A stretch of DNA of 64,000 nt. Source: F0422 sp003992255. GTDB lineage: Bacteria; Bacillota; Negativicutes; Veillonellales; Veillonellaceae. The stretch lies in assembly GCF_003992255.1 (NCBI RefSeq), contig NZ_RQVA01000005.1:57942-121941 (forward strand). Direction: 5' to 3'. Position 1 is the first letter of the stretch, and each line of letters opens with the position of its first letter. Made by a program: the position numbers and the translations under genes. Shown here piece by piece: positions 53,600 through 61,970 of this stretch. The notes beneath the pieces are model-generated. The model searched no databases, was not told the origin of the DNA, and saw only the letters and a list, made by a program, of their open reading frames with translations.

Positions 53600-53608
53600 T
53601 GCTATAAT
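53600..53608 (+). promoter_or_regulatory. Extended -10 promoter of the divIC/ftsB gene
   Basis: TGCTATAAT, an extended -10 element, lies about 39 bases before ATG 53647. Confidence 0.55.
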
Positions 53609-53646
53609 ACAAATATAGGACTTACTAGATGATAGGAGAGGTGACT

Positions 53647-53946
53647 ATGTCTGACCTAAAAAGAACTCCCAAAAGACGTGTCAAAAAGTCCTCAAAACGA
53701 ATGTGGGGGATGGCGCGTCTAGTTCTTGCTGTATTATTTCTAATTGCCTTGATACAACAAGGGTATACATTATATAGCTTGCATCAAGAAAAGCAACAGC
53801 TAGAGCAGCAATTAGAGGATCTTAAAAAAGAGAATGAAACCTTATCGGAGCAGAAAAAACTCTTAGAGGATAATAAACATATTGAAAGTGTAGCTCGAGA
53901 AGAGTTAGGCCTTGTAAAACCAGGGGAAGTTCCTTATGTACGATAA
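53647..53946 (+). CDS. ftsB: Septum formation initiator (DivIC/FtsB family)
   Basis: A 99-aa bitopic division protein. A short basic cytoplasmic stretch (RTPKRRVKKSSKR) precedes one membrane helix (ARLVLAVLFLIALIQQGYTLY). A coiled coil follows (EKQQLEQQLEDLKKENETLSEQKK), and the ending is the family's conserved C-terminal motif IESVAREELGLVKPGEVPYV. FtsB/DivIC forms the FtsQLB-type complex that activates septal wall synthesis. The start is ATG 53647, preceded by GGAGAGG; an ATG at 53629 lies upstream of that site. It is followed by a terminator, so ppx is transcribed separately or by read-through. Confidence 0.9.
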   Translation: MSDLKRTPKRRVKKSSKRMWGMARLVLAVLFLIALIQQGYTLYSLHQEKQQLEQQLEDLKKENETLSEQKKLLEDNKHIESVAREELGLVKPGEVPYVR

Positions 53947-53949
53947 GGG

Positions 53950-53976
53950 AAAGTGATACATTTGTATCACTTTTTT
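53950..53976 (+). terminator. Terminator after ftsB/divIC
   Basis: AAAGTGATACA/TGTATCACTTT arms with a 2-base loop and a T-run, directly after the stop codon. Confidence 0.9.
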
Positions 53977-54033
53977 TGTGTCATATACATAGAACAGTAT
54001 ATAGAATAGTACATAGAATAGATAGGATGTGAG

Positions 54034-54948
54034 ATGATGGGAACGTCAGTGATTATAGAAACAGGAACTAAAATAGGAATTGTGGACTTAGGGTCAAATT
54101 CGTTTCGCCTTTTGTTAGGTGAGTATCACGGAGGGACATGGAAAAATCAGCCTAAGCAATTGTGGACCACACGCTTAGGGCAACGTGATGATAGAGGGCA
54201 GCTGACAGAGGAAGCGATAGCTAGAGGGTTAGAGGCATTGCAAGAAATACATAGGGTCATGGACGAATATGGCGCTACTATACGGATAGGTCTTGCTACG
54301 AGTGCGATTCGTGAAGCTGGAAATGGCAAGGCCTTTTTAGAGCGGGCCCAACAAGTATGTCCTATGGAGTATCGAATTTTGTCCGGTGAAGAAGAGGCTG
54401 TCTTTGGGTTTAGAGGGGCAACGGTGTATGAAGCGCCAGACTTTCATTATGCGACCATTGATGTAGGCGGTGGCAGTACAGAGATTGCTGTAGGCCATGA
54501 TGGGCAAGTCTACGCGGCAAAATCCTATCCAGCAGGAGCTGTTCGCATGCAAAGCTTGTCAGTAGAAGGCCCACAAAGGGTGTGGGAAGAAACGGCACCC
54601 ATGTGGGAACCCTTACCTATCGAAGGCCCGTTGGGAGAATTTATTGCTATAGGTGGTACGGCTACCACCTTAGCGGCTATCGATTTAAAGATGGAAGCAT
54701 ATGACCAGGCACAGATACAAGGGCACCGATTAGAACGGGGTGCTATTGAAGCTATGATTTTACAACTTCGGTATATGAGCCGCGAAGAACGATTACAGGT
54801 GCCAGGATTACAACCGGGGCGTGTAGATATCATTGTACCAGGGGCTGAGATTATTACATCACTGATGGATACGTATCAAATTGGCTCTATTGTAATCAGT
54901 GAATCGGATGGATTAGAAGGGTGGCAATCACAATATGGTGGCAAATAG
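54034..54948 (+). CDS. ppx: Ppx/GppA family exopolyphosphatase/pppGpp phosphatase
   Basis: A 304-aa actin-fold phosphatase of the short Ppx/GppA type. IGIVDLGSNSFRLLLGE is the phosphate-1 motif. LATSAIREAGNGKAFLER, RILSGEEEAVFGFRGA, ATIDVGGGSTEIAVG (phosphate-2) and IAIGGTATTLAAIDL (adenosine-type motif) follow in order. It hydrolyses polyphosphate or the pppGpp alarmone; short Firmicutes members are not easily assigned to one. GGATGTGAG precedes two adjacent ATG codons (54034, 54037). The 3' end overlaps tilS by 14 bases. Confidence 0.9.
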   Translation: MMGTSVIIETGTKIGIVDLGSNSFRLLLGEYHGGTWKNQPKQLWTTRLGQRDDRGQLTEEAIARGLEALQEIHRVMDEYGATIRIGLATSAIREAGNGKAFLERAQQVCPMEYRILSGEEEAVFGFRGATVYEAPDFHYATIDVGGGSTEIAVGHDGQVYAAKSYPAGAVRMQSLSVEGPQRVWEETAPMWEPLPIEGPLGEFIAIGGTATTLAAIDLKMEAYDQAQIQGHRLERGAIEAMILQLRYMSREERLQVPGLQPGRVDIIVPGAEIITSLMDTYQIGSIVISESDGLEGWQSQYGGK

Positions 54949-56239
54949 AGATTCCTATTATTCTTGGGCACCCTTAGTAGATAGCTTGCTAGATGCCTAT
55001 GAAAGTCAAGGTGATTTTCAAACGGTGATAGAAGTAGAAAAAGCGAATGAAACACGGAAACATGTGAAGATGGTGGTGCCTTTACTGACGATGGAAGAGT
55101 TGGCGGAGCAAGTGGATCACAGTCGCCACATGTTGGGTAAATGGTATGGAGAGGACTGTATTAATCAGTATCATACGTATCGGCATCGAATGGCTAGTGG
55201 TAGCCAGCCTATGAGACGGAGCCAAGAAAAAACTCTGTATGGGGAATCTTGGAAGATGGTACAACAGCTGCGAGCTAGTGTGACAGCCTCTATGAAAGAG
55301 GGCATTACGAAAGAAACTCCTGTATTGTTAGCATGTTCTGGAGGTGTAGATTCCATTGCATTGCTGCACTTTTTGTATCTAGAAGGGTTTACGCAAGTAG
55401 GGGTCTTTACAATGGACCATGGGCTTCGCCCTGAAGCAGTAGAGGAAGTATCTCTCGTGGAATGGTATGCGTTGCAATTCGGCATGCCTTGCTATTCTGT
55501 GCAAGAGGCGGTGGAAGAGAAGGCAGCACACCACAAGGTATCCTTTGAAATGATGGGTCGAGAATTGCGATATCAGCATTTGCGACGTATTGCAGATGAA
55601 GAAGGCTATGAGTATATAGTGACAGCCCATCATAAAAATGATCAAGCGGAAACTGTATTAGCTCATATGCTTAGAGGAGCTGGATTAGAAGGGTTGCAGG
55701 GGATGCAAGCTGTTGCGGATGATATATGGAGACCTTGTTTGTCTGTGCCTAAGGATATGTTAATACAGTATGCGCAATGGTTACATTGCTTTCATGGGGA
55801 AGATGCAACGAATCAAGATACCACATATGATAGAAATTGGATTCGTCAAATCCTTGTGCCTACTTGTGAGGAGCGATATCCTAGTGCAGTGGATGCACTG
55901 AACAGAATGAGTCGATTAGTACAACAAGATGTGTCCTATTTGCAAGGTGAAGTAGAGCGCCTAGAAAAGCAATACGTGCAACGAGAAGGAAATACTATCG
56001 TATTAGATAAGAGAGGCTTGTTAGGCGAGCATGATGCTTTGGTAAGCCGATTGTGGAAACGTCTACTAAGTCCTTATGTACGTGGAGAACAACTAGGGCA
56101 AAAGGTAGTAGATGCACTACTTTCACTGGTGAAAGGGCCAAAAGGAAAAGAATTTCATTGGCGTCAGGTGCAAGTTTTTACGTCATATGATACAATTAAG
56201 GTTGTTCTATGTGGTGACATAGAAAATAAAGAGACCTGA
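54935..56239 (+). CDS. tilS: tRNA(Ile)-lysidine synthetase with N-terminal extension
   Basis: TilS modifies the wobble C of the CAU-anticodon tRNA-Ile to lysidine. The PP-loop ACSGGVDSIALLHFL lies at residues 133-147. Next come VFTMDHGLRPEA, IVTAHHKNDQAETVLAHMLRGAGLEGLQGM and NWIRQILVPTCEERYP. A TilS C-terminal domain (SLVKGPKGKEFHWRQVQVF) ends the 434-aa protein. In most bacteria the PP-loop is near residue 20-30, so about 105 extra residues precede it, with no motif I recognise. The frame overlaps ppx by 14 bases. An internal ATG at 55256 (MVQQLRASVTASM) could give a standard-length enzyme. Confidence 0.9.
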   Translation: MVANRDSYYSWAPLVDSLLDAYESQGDFQTVIEVEKANETRKHVKMVVPLLTMEELAEQVDHSRHMLGKWYGEDCINQYHTYRHRMASGSQPMRRSQEKTLYGESWKMVQQLRASVTASMKEGITKETPVLLACSGGVDSIALLHFLYLEGFTQVGVFTMDHGLRPEAVEEVSLVEWYALQFGMPCYSVQEAVEEKAAHHKVSFEMMGRELRYQHLRRIADEEGYEYIVTAHHKNDQAETVLAHMLRGAGLEGLQGMQAVADDIWRPCLSVPKDMLIQYAQWLHCFHGEDATNQDTTYDRNWIRQILVPTCEERYPSAVDALNRMSRLVQQDVSYLQGEVERLEKQYVQREGNTIVLDKRGLLGEHDALVSRLWKRLLSPYVRGEQLGQKVVDALLSLVKGPKGKEFHWRQVQVFTSYDTIKVVLCGDIENKET

Positions 56240-56255
56240 TTGAAAGGGAGTTACT

Positions 56256-56792
56256 ATGATACAAGAAGTAAAAGAAATCTTACTGACAGAAGAACAAATT
56301 CAAAAACGAGTGGCAGAATTAGGCCGTCAAATTACAGAAGATTATGCAGGTAAAGAAGTGGTCCTTGTAGGCGTGTTAAAGGGAGCTATCGTATTTTTTA
56401 CTGATTTAGCACGTCAAATACAAGGCGATATAAAAATGGATTTTATCTCTTGCTCCAGCTATGGTAGTAGTACTGTGAGCAGCGGCGTAGTTCGTATTTT
56501 AAAGGATTTGGATCGCCCTGTTGAAGGCAAACATGTGATTGTAGTAGAAGACATTGTGGACACTGGTACCACACTGTCCTATTTATTGGAAAACTTACAA
56601 TCTCGTAAAGCTGCTAGTGTCCGTCTATGTTCTTTGTTGAATAAACCGGATCGTCGCAAAGTTGATGTTCATGTAGATTATGAAGGTTTTGTGATTCCAG
56701 ATGAGTTCGTAATCGGTTATGGCTTGGATTTTGATGAAAAATATCGTCACTTGCCATATATTGGGATTTTAAAAGAAGAGGTATATCAATAA
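56256..56792 (+). CDS. hpt: Hypoxanthine phosphoribosyltransferase
   Basis: A 178-aa purine salvage enzyme making IMP or GMP from hypoxanthine or guanine and PRPP. The PRPP-binding motif VIVVEDIVDTGTTLSYL (about 95-111), the LKGAIVFFTDLAR loop and DEFVIGYGLDFDEKYRHLPYIG near the end are all typical. AAAGGGAG lies before ATG 56256. The gene follows tilS by 16 bases in the common tilS-hpt-ftsH arrangement. Confidence 0.96.
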   Translation: MIQEVKEILLTEEQIQKRVAELGRQITEDYAGKEVVLVGVLKGAIVFFTDLARQIQGDIKMDFISCSSYGSSTVSSGVVRILKDLDRPVEGKHVIVVEDIVDTGTTLSYLLENLQSRKAASVRLCSLLNKPDRRKVDVHVDYEGFVIPDEFVIGYGLDFDEKYRHLPYIGILKEEVYQ

Positions 56793-56795
56793 TCG

Positions 56796-56824
56796 TTGAT
56801 ATATTCGACAAAATTTGATATGAT
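56796..56824 (+). promoter_or_regulatory. ftsH promoter
   Basis: TTGATA (56796-56801), a 17-bp spacer and TATGAT (56819-56824), predicting a start near 56831 and a leader of about 40 nt. Confidence 0.6.
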
Positions 56825-56869
56825 TAATAAGTATCAATATAGTTTATATTGTTAGGAAAGGAGAAAAAT

Positions 56870-58780
56870 TTGAAGCGAGGCTTAAAAAATGTACTCCTGT
56901 ATCTGTTGATTATTGTAGCAGCTGTGGCAGCTATTAACTCGTTTTCTGAAGGCACAAAAAGCAAATCAGAAATCACATATACATCGTTCCTACAAGAGGT
57001 ACAACGAAAAAATGTAGAGAGTGTCACAATTACAGGGGATCATTCCATTACAGGTAAGTTGAAGACTGGTACAGAATTTACAACCTACGCACCAAGCGAT
57101 GAAAGTATCTATAATAAATTGACTGAAGGTGGTGTGGATGTAACAGCGCAACCACCAGAGCAACCAGCATGGTGGATTAGCTTGTTGAGTTCTGCTTTAC
57201 CGATCGTCTTAATTATTGGCTTCTGGTTCTTTATGATGCAGTCTACACAAGGTGGATCTGGTCGTGTGATGAACTTTGGCAAATCTCGTGCAAAAATGCA
57301 AGGAGAAGGCAAAGTGAATGTCACATTTAAAGATGTCGCTGGTGCAGATGAAGCAAAACAAGAGTTAGAAGAAGTTGTTGAATTCTTGCGTAATCCAAGT
57401 AAATTCAATGCCATTGGAGCAAAAATTCCAAAAGGTGTGTTATTATTTGGACCTCCAGGGACAGGTAAAACTTTGTTAGCTCGTGCCGTAGCCGGTGAAG
57501 CGGGTGTACCATTCTTTACGATCAGTGGTTCTGATTTCGTAGAGATGTTCGTTGGTGTCGGTGCTTCTCGTGTGCGTGATTTGTTCAGTCAAGCGAAGAA
57601 AAATGCACCATGTATCATTTTCATTGATGAAATTGATGCGGTAGGTCGTCAACGTGGTGCCGGTCTTGGTGGCGGTCATGATGAACGGGAACAAACATTG
57701 AACCAATTGTTAGTAGAAATGGATGGTTTTGGTGCCAATGAGGGGATTATTACCATTGCAGCTACTAACCGTCCAGATATTTTAGACCCAGCATTGTTGC
57801 GTCCAGGTCGTTTCGATCGTCAAGTGACAGTAGGTCGTCCAGACTTACGTGGTCGCGAGGCAATTCTGAAAGTACATGCTCGTAACAAACCGCTAGATTC
57901 TGATGTGGATTTAAAAACGATTGCGAAAAAAGTACCTGGTTTCACTGGGGCTGATTTGAGCAACTTATTGAATGAAGCGGCGCTATTAGCAGCTCGTCAA
58001 AATCGCAAGTCCATTTCTATGCACGACTTAGAAGAAGCGAGTGAAAAAGTAAGCTATGGTCCAGAACGTCGTAGCCATATTGTGAGCGATAAAGAGCGTG
58101 AATTGACAGCGTACCATGAATCTGGTCATGCTATCGTAGCGCACTTGTGGCCAGAGGCAGATCCAGTTCATAAAGTGACGATTATTCCTCGTGGTAGCGC
58201 TGGTGGTTATACGATGATGCTTCCACAAGAAGAGAAGAACTATATGACTCGTTCCCAATTGTTGGCGCAAATTCGCGTTGCTTTAGGGGGACGTTGTGCA
58301 GAGGCTGTCGTATTGAAAGAGATCAGTAGCGGTGCTTCTGGTGACCTACAAATGGTGACGAATATTGCTCGTGAAATGATTACTCGTCTTGGTATGAGTG
58401 ATGAATTAGGCCCATTGGTATTTGGCGAACATCAAGAGCAAGTCTTCTTAGGTAAAAGCTTAGGCTCTGAACGCAATTATGGCGAAGCAGTAGCCGAAAA
58501 AATCGATACAGAAATGCATCGTATCGTAGCAGAAGCCTATGGGGATGTCATGAACTTGTTGACAGAGAATATTGACTTCTTGCATGCTATGGCGAAAGCT
58601 TTGTTAGAAGAAGAAACAATTGACGCTAAACAAGTAGAAAACTTGTATCGCTATGGCTCTTTATTGAGTCCAGAAGAAGAGCAAGCAAAACGAGAAGCAG
58701 AAGAGAATAGTAAAAAAACTCCTCTAGAAGCAGCTGGTATTGTGATGCCTGAAAAAATCGATACATCAAAAGAATCATAA
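56870..58780 (+). CDS. ftsH: ATP-dependent zinc metalloprotease FtsH
   Basis: A 636-aa membrane-bound AAA+ protease for quality control. The start chosen is TTG 56870: AAGGAG (56858-56863) is 6 bases before it, and the earlier in-frame TTG at 56849 precedes that site. Two membrane helices (NVLLYLLIIVAAVAAI and LPIVLIIGFWFFMMQ) flank a short periplasmic domain. The AAA domain has FGPPGTGKTLLARA (Walker A), IIFIDEIDAVGRQR (Walker B) and second-region-of-homology Arg residues in TNRPDILDPALLRPGRFDR. The zinc site is HESGHAIVAH with a later Asp in SSGASGDLQ. The acidic C-terminus is normal. Confidence 0.97.
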   Translation: MKRGLKNVLLYLLIIVAAVAAINSFSEGTKSKSEITYTSFLQEVQRKNVESVTITGDHSITGKLKTGTEFTTYAPSDESIYNKLTEGGVDVTAQPPEQPAWWISLLSSALPIVLIIGFWFFMMQSTQGGSGRVMNFGKSRAKMQGEGKVNVTFKDVAGADEAKQELEEVVEFLRNPSKFNAIGAKIPKGVLLFGPPGTGKTLLARAVAGEAGVPFFTISGSDFVEMFVGVGASRVRDLFSQAKKNAPCIIFIDEIDAVGRQRGAGLGGGHDEREQTLNQLLVEMDGFGANEGIITIAATNRPDILDPALLRPGRFDRQVTVGRPDLRGREAILKVHARNKPLDSDVDLKTIAKKVPGFTGADLSNLLNEAALLAARQNRKSISMHDLEEASEKVSYGPERRSHIVSDKERELTAYHESGHAIVAHLWPEADPVHKVTIIPRGSAGGYTMMLPQEEKNYMTRSQLLAQIRVALGGRCAEAVVLKEISSGASGDLQMVTNIAREMITRLGMSDELGPLVFGEHQEQVFLGKSLGSERNYGEAVAEKIDTEMHRIVAEAYGDVMNLLTENIDFLHAMAKALLEEETIDAKQVENLYRYGSLLSPEEEQAKREAEENSKKTPLEAAGIVMPEKIDTSKES

Positions 58781-58803
58781 GCGATACTATCGCTAATCAT
58801 ACG

Positions 58804-58836
58804 AAAGCACCTTTCCTTTGGAAGGGTGCTTTTTGT
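58804..58836 (+). terminator. ftsH terminator
   Basis: AAAGCACC(T)TTCC and GGAA(G)GGTGCTTTTT form a strong hairpin with a T-run, about 25 bases after the stop. Confidence 0.9.
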
Positions 58837-58897
58837 CATACATGAAATATATTCATCTAAGATATACGAAGAGAATAGTGAAAATCTTAGAAAAGGC

Positions 58898-58941
58898 TTG
58901 CAATTTGTTGGTTACCTCTGTACAATCGTATTGTAAACCTT
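58898..58941 (+). promoter_or_regulatory. birA promoter with overlapping dyad
   Basis: TTGCAA (58898-58903), 17 bp and TACAAT (58921-58926). A dyad, TTGGTTAC (58908-58915) and GTAAACCTT (58933-58941), brackets the -10 box. The half-site TTGTAAACC resembles half-sites of known biotin-operon operators, which suggests autoregulation by BirA; the arrangement is not a textbook match. Confidence 0.45.
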
Positions 58942-58966
58942 GATGCAGGTAAGGAGGCGACAAGCC

Positions 58967-59950
58967 GTGAGAGATGAAATACTAGACTTTTTAAAAGATA
59001 ATCGTGACCAATTTGTGTCTGGACAAGCTATGTCTGAGGCATGCCATGTATCCCGTACAGCTATATGGAAACATATTGAAGTGCTTCGTAAACGAGGATA
59101 TGTGATTGAATCATTTACGAAAAAAGGATATCGGTTAATACAAGAACCTGATTTGATTAGTCCTGAAGAAATGGAAGGCGTTTTGCAGACAAAAACGTTT
59201 GGTCGATACTATGTTTACGAAGAGCGTTTAGAGTCTACCAATACGATTGCCAAAGCATTGGCTATGGACGGAGCACCTGAGGGCACTGTGGTGTGCGCAG
59301 AAGAGCAATCATCTGGTCGTGGTCGTCTGGCAAGAGGCTGGTATTCACCGTATGGAAAAGGTCTTTGGTTTAGCATTATTTTACGACCTAGCTTTTTACC
59401 TATGGAAGCATCAAAATGTACCCTTATGGCAGGGGTAGCCTTGGTGAAAGCATTCCGTGAATTGGGACTTTCAGAGGCGGGTATCAAATGGCCTAATGAT
59501 ATACTGGTAGGAAGTCGTAAATTAGTGGGGATTCTTACAGAAATGAATGGCACTATGGAAGAAATTAGCCATATCGTCATGGGTATTGGTATCAATACAC
59601 ATACAACTATTGAAGAAGTAAGTGATGATTTAAAAGATAAAATTATGTCATTTGCGATTGCTGGTGTGCAAGTGGATCGTAAGGAAGCATTCGGGGTGAT
59701 TCTAAAAGCCTTGGAGGATCAATACGAACAAGTATGTCGAGAAGGATTTGATTCCACCTTAGAGGAGTGGAAAGAATATAGTGTTACCTTACATAAAGAT
59801 GTACTAGTAAAGGCGCCAGATAAAGAACTTATTGGTTATGCGAAAGACCTAGATAGAGATGGAAACCTCATTATCCAATTGGAAGATGGGCGTGAAGAAA
59901 GAGTTATTGCAGGAGATGTATCAATACGCTCTACTGGAGGAGGATATTAA
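58967..59950 (+). CDS. birA: Bifunctional biotin ligase/repressor BirA
   Basis: A 327-aa class II biotin protein ligase. The winged-helix N-terminus (GQAMSEACHVSRTAIWKHIEVLRKRGY, cited here as AMSEACHVSRTAIWKHIE) is a DNA-binding domain. The ligase core has STNTIAKALA, the biotin loop SSGRGRLARGW, and IKWPNDILV with the catalytic Lys. A small SH3-like C-terminal domain closes it. It attaches biotin to carrier proteins, which the carboxyltransferase at 52106 needs. The start is GTG 58967, 9 bases after AAGGAGG; upstream in-frame TTG and ATG codons lie before that site. coaX follows immediately. Confidence 0.93.
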   Translation: MRDEILDFLKDNRDQFVSGQAMSEACHVSRTAIWKHIEVLRKRGYVIESFTKKGYRLIQEPDLISPEEMEGVLQTKTFGRYYVYEERLESTNTIAKALAMDGAPEGTVVCAEEQSSGRGRLARGWYSPYGKGLWFSIILRPSFLPMEASKCTLMAGVALVKAFRELGLSEAGIKWPNDILVGSRKLVGILTEMNGTMEEISHIVMGIGINTHTTIEEVSDDLKDKIMSFAIAGVQVDRKEAFGVILKALEDQYEQVCREGFDSTLEEWKEYSVTLHKDVLVKAPDKELIGYAKDLDRDGNLIIQLEDGREERVIAGDVSIRSTGGGY

Positions 59951-59951
59951 G

Positions 59952-60719
59952 ATGTTATTAGTTGTGGACGTAGGAAATACGAATATCGTATTAGGCGTGT
60001 ATAAGGGTACAGACATTTTAGCTCATTGGCGCATTTCTACTGACCGAGGTAGAACCACAGATGAATATGGTATGTTGTTGAGTAACTTATTCCTACATGA
60101 TCCCAAAGTCAATAAAGAAGATGTAGAAGCGGTTATTATATCTTCTGTGGTGCCTCCATTGAATCCTACCTTAGAACGTGTATGTTTACGGTATTTTCAT
60201 AAGAAACCATTATTTGTAGGTCCTGGTATTAAAACGGGTATTTCTATTAAATATGAAAATCCTCGTGAATTAGGGGCTGATTTAATTGTGGATGCCGTAG
60301 CAGCTTATGAAAAGTATGGTGGCAATTTAATTATTATTGACTTTGGTACAGCCACAACATATTCTGCTGTTTTAGATGGTGGCATATATCTAGGAGGGGC
60401 GATTTCTCCAGGCATTGGTATTTCTGCAGAAGCCCTATTTGGTCGCACTGCTAAATTACCACGTATAGAAATTAAAAATCCAGGACCTGTGATTGGCCGA
60501 AACACCGTGGGCGCTATGCAGGCAGGTGTTTTATTTGGATATGTAGGGCAAGTAGAGGGGATTGTAGCACGCATGAAGCGTGAGATGCCAGAAGGTACAC
60601 AAGTAGTGGCCACTGGTGGTCTAGCCCCATTAATTAGTGCGGAAACAGATGTGATCGACCACATTGATCCAATGATGACATTAGAAGGATTACGACTTAT
60701 TTATGAACGAAATCAATAA
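59952..60719 (+). CDS. coaX: Type III pantothenate kinase
   Basis: A 255-aa CoaX that starts coenzyme A synthesis. It has LLVVDVGNTNIVLGVYKG (phosphate-binding), ISTDRGRTTDEYG, PRELGADLIVDAVAAY (with the family's Gly-Ala-Asp), IIDFGTATTYSAV and LGGAISPGI. The start is ATG 59952, one base after the birA stop and 8 bases after GGAGGAGG. An upstream ATG in frame lies inside birA and is not supported. Type III kinases need a monovalent cation and are not inhibited by CoA. The birA-coaX-dusB order is common in Firmicutes. Confidence 0.96.
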   Translation: MLLVVDVGNTNIVLGVYKGTDILAHWRISTDRGRTTDEYGMLLSNLFLHDPKVNKEDVEAVIISSVVPPLNPTLERVCLRYFHKKPLFVGPGIKTGISIKYENPRELGADLIVDAVAAYEKYGGNLIIIDFGTATTYSAVLDGGIYLGGAISPGIGISAEALFGRTAKLPRIEIKNPGPVIGRNTVGAMQAGVLFGYVGQVEGIVARMKREMPEGTQVVATGGLAPLISAETDVIDHIDPMMTLEGLRLIYERNQ

Positions 60720-61713
60720 TAAATCCTGGCACATAGGGCATGTCACTATTCCCGGTCGAGTTGGCTTAGCGCCGATGGCTGGATTTAGCGATGTGTCCTA
60801 TCGCTTATTAGCAAAAGAAATGGGCGCCTCCTTCGTATGTACGGAGATGGTTAGTGCCATGGGGATTAAATATAATAATGAACATACAAAAGACTTGCTC
60901 TATATGGAAGAGGTAGAACAACCTGTGTCGATGCAAATTTTTGGCTCCGATCCAGAGACGATTGCGATTGGTGCTAAAGTAGTAGAAGCGGCAGGCGCAC
61001 CTATTGTAGATATCAATATGGGATGCCCCGTAAAAAAGGTTGTCTCATCCGGAGATGGTTCGGCGTTGATGAAAACGCCAGAGCTGGCTATGAAAGTAGC
61101 TGAGGCGGCTGTACAAGCAGTGACAATACCAGTGACAGTCAAATTGCGATTGGGCTGGGATGATAGTTCCATCAACGTAGTCGATATGGCACAGCGTATG
61201 GAATCTGTGGGTGTAGCCGCAGTGGCTGTACATGGTCGTACTCGGGAACAAATGTACAGCGGTAAGGCCAACTGGGATTATATTAAACAAGTGAAAGCAG
61301 CTTTGTCCATTCCTGTTATTGGAAATGGAGATGTACAGTCTCCTGAAAGTGCTAAAGAGTTATTAGATTATACAGGCTGTGATGCAGTGTTAGTAGGACG
61401 GGCGGCACAAGGGAATCCTTGGTTATTTAAGCAAATTAAGGAGTACTTGGAAACAGGTACATATAGTCTTAACCCAACAGGTCCTGAACGAATTGATATG
61501 CTATTACGTCATTACAATTTGTTATGCCAGTACAAAGGAATAGAACTGGCAACACGTGAGATTCGAACACATGCTAGTTTTTATATTAAAGGAATGCCGG
61601 AGGCGGCACGATGGAGAAACGATCTAAATGTCGCTATGGGCCGAGATTCTTTTATTAAAGTAGTAGAATCGTATCGCAATTTTTTAGAAGAACGTACAGG
61701 CTATATACTATAG
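60703..61713 (+). CDS. dusB: tRNA-dihydrouridine synthase (DusB-like)
   Basis: A 336-aa flavin enzyme that reduces uridine in tRNA D-loops. The FMN barrel has GLAPMAGFSDVSYRLLA at the N-terminus, DINMGCPVKKVVSSGDGSALM with the catalytic Cys, VKLRLGWDDSS, AVAVHGRTREQMYSGKANW and VIGNGDVQSPESA with GRAAQGNPWLF. It overlaps coaX by 17 bases, so translation is probably coupled. Sequence order and length fit DusB best. Confidence 0.94.
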   Translation: MNEINNKSWHIGHVTIPGRVGLAPMAGFSDVSYRLLAKEMGASFVCTEMVSAMGIKYNNEHTKDLLYMEEVEQPVSMQIFGSDPETIAIGAKVVEAAGAPIVDINMGCPVKKVVSSGDGSALMKTPELAMKVAEAAVQAVTIPVTVKLRLGWDDSSINVVDMAQRMESVGVAAVAVHGRTREQMYSGKANWDYIKQVKAALSIPVIGNGDVQSPESAKELLDYTGCDAVLVGRAAQGNPWLFKQIKEYLETGTYSLNPTGPERIDMLLRHYNLLCQYKGIELATREIRTHASFYIKGMPEAARWRNDLNVAMGRDSFIKVVESYRNFLEERTGYIL

Positions 61714-61833
61714 AAGGTAGAATAATACGCAAGCGGATAATTGAGAGGAATGCCTATTATATCCAATAGTGATATAACTCCCTAAAAAACATAATATTGA
61801 GAATATCTAGCAATTCTCACAAAAATGATAAAA

Positions 61834-61862
61834 TTGACAATACATGTAGTCGTAACTATAAT
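61834..61862 (+). promoter_or_regulatory. Consensus promoter of cstA
   Basis: Perfect TTGACA (61834-61839), 17-bp spacer and perfect TATAAT (61857-61862). It predicts a start near 61869 and a leader of about 100 nt. It is the strongest promoter seen in the window. An AGGGGG ribosome-binding site (61959-61963 region) precedes ATG 61971. Confidence 0.85.
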
Positions 61863-61970
61863 GAAACCAGAAATACCAATTTACTTTTTTGCATAGATCA
61901 TAAGATGATGTCATTTCTATTACTAGGTATTGATAGGATGTGACGCATCAGACATTTAGGGGGTGTATGT

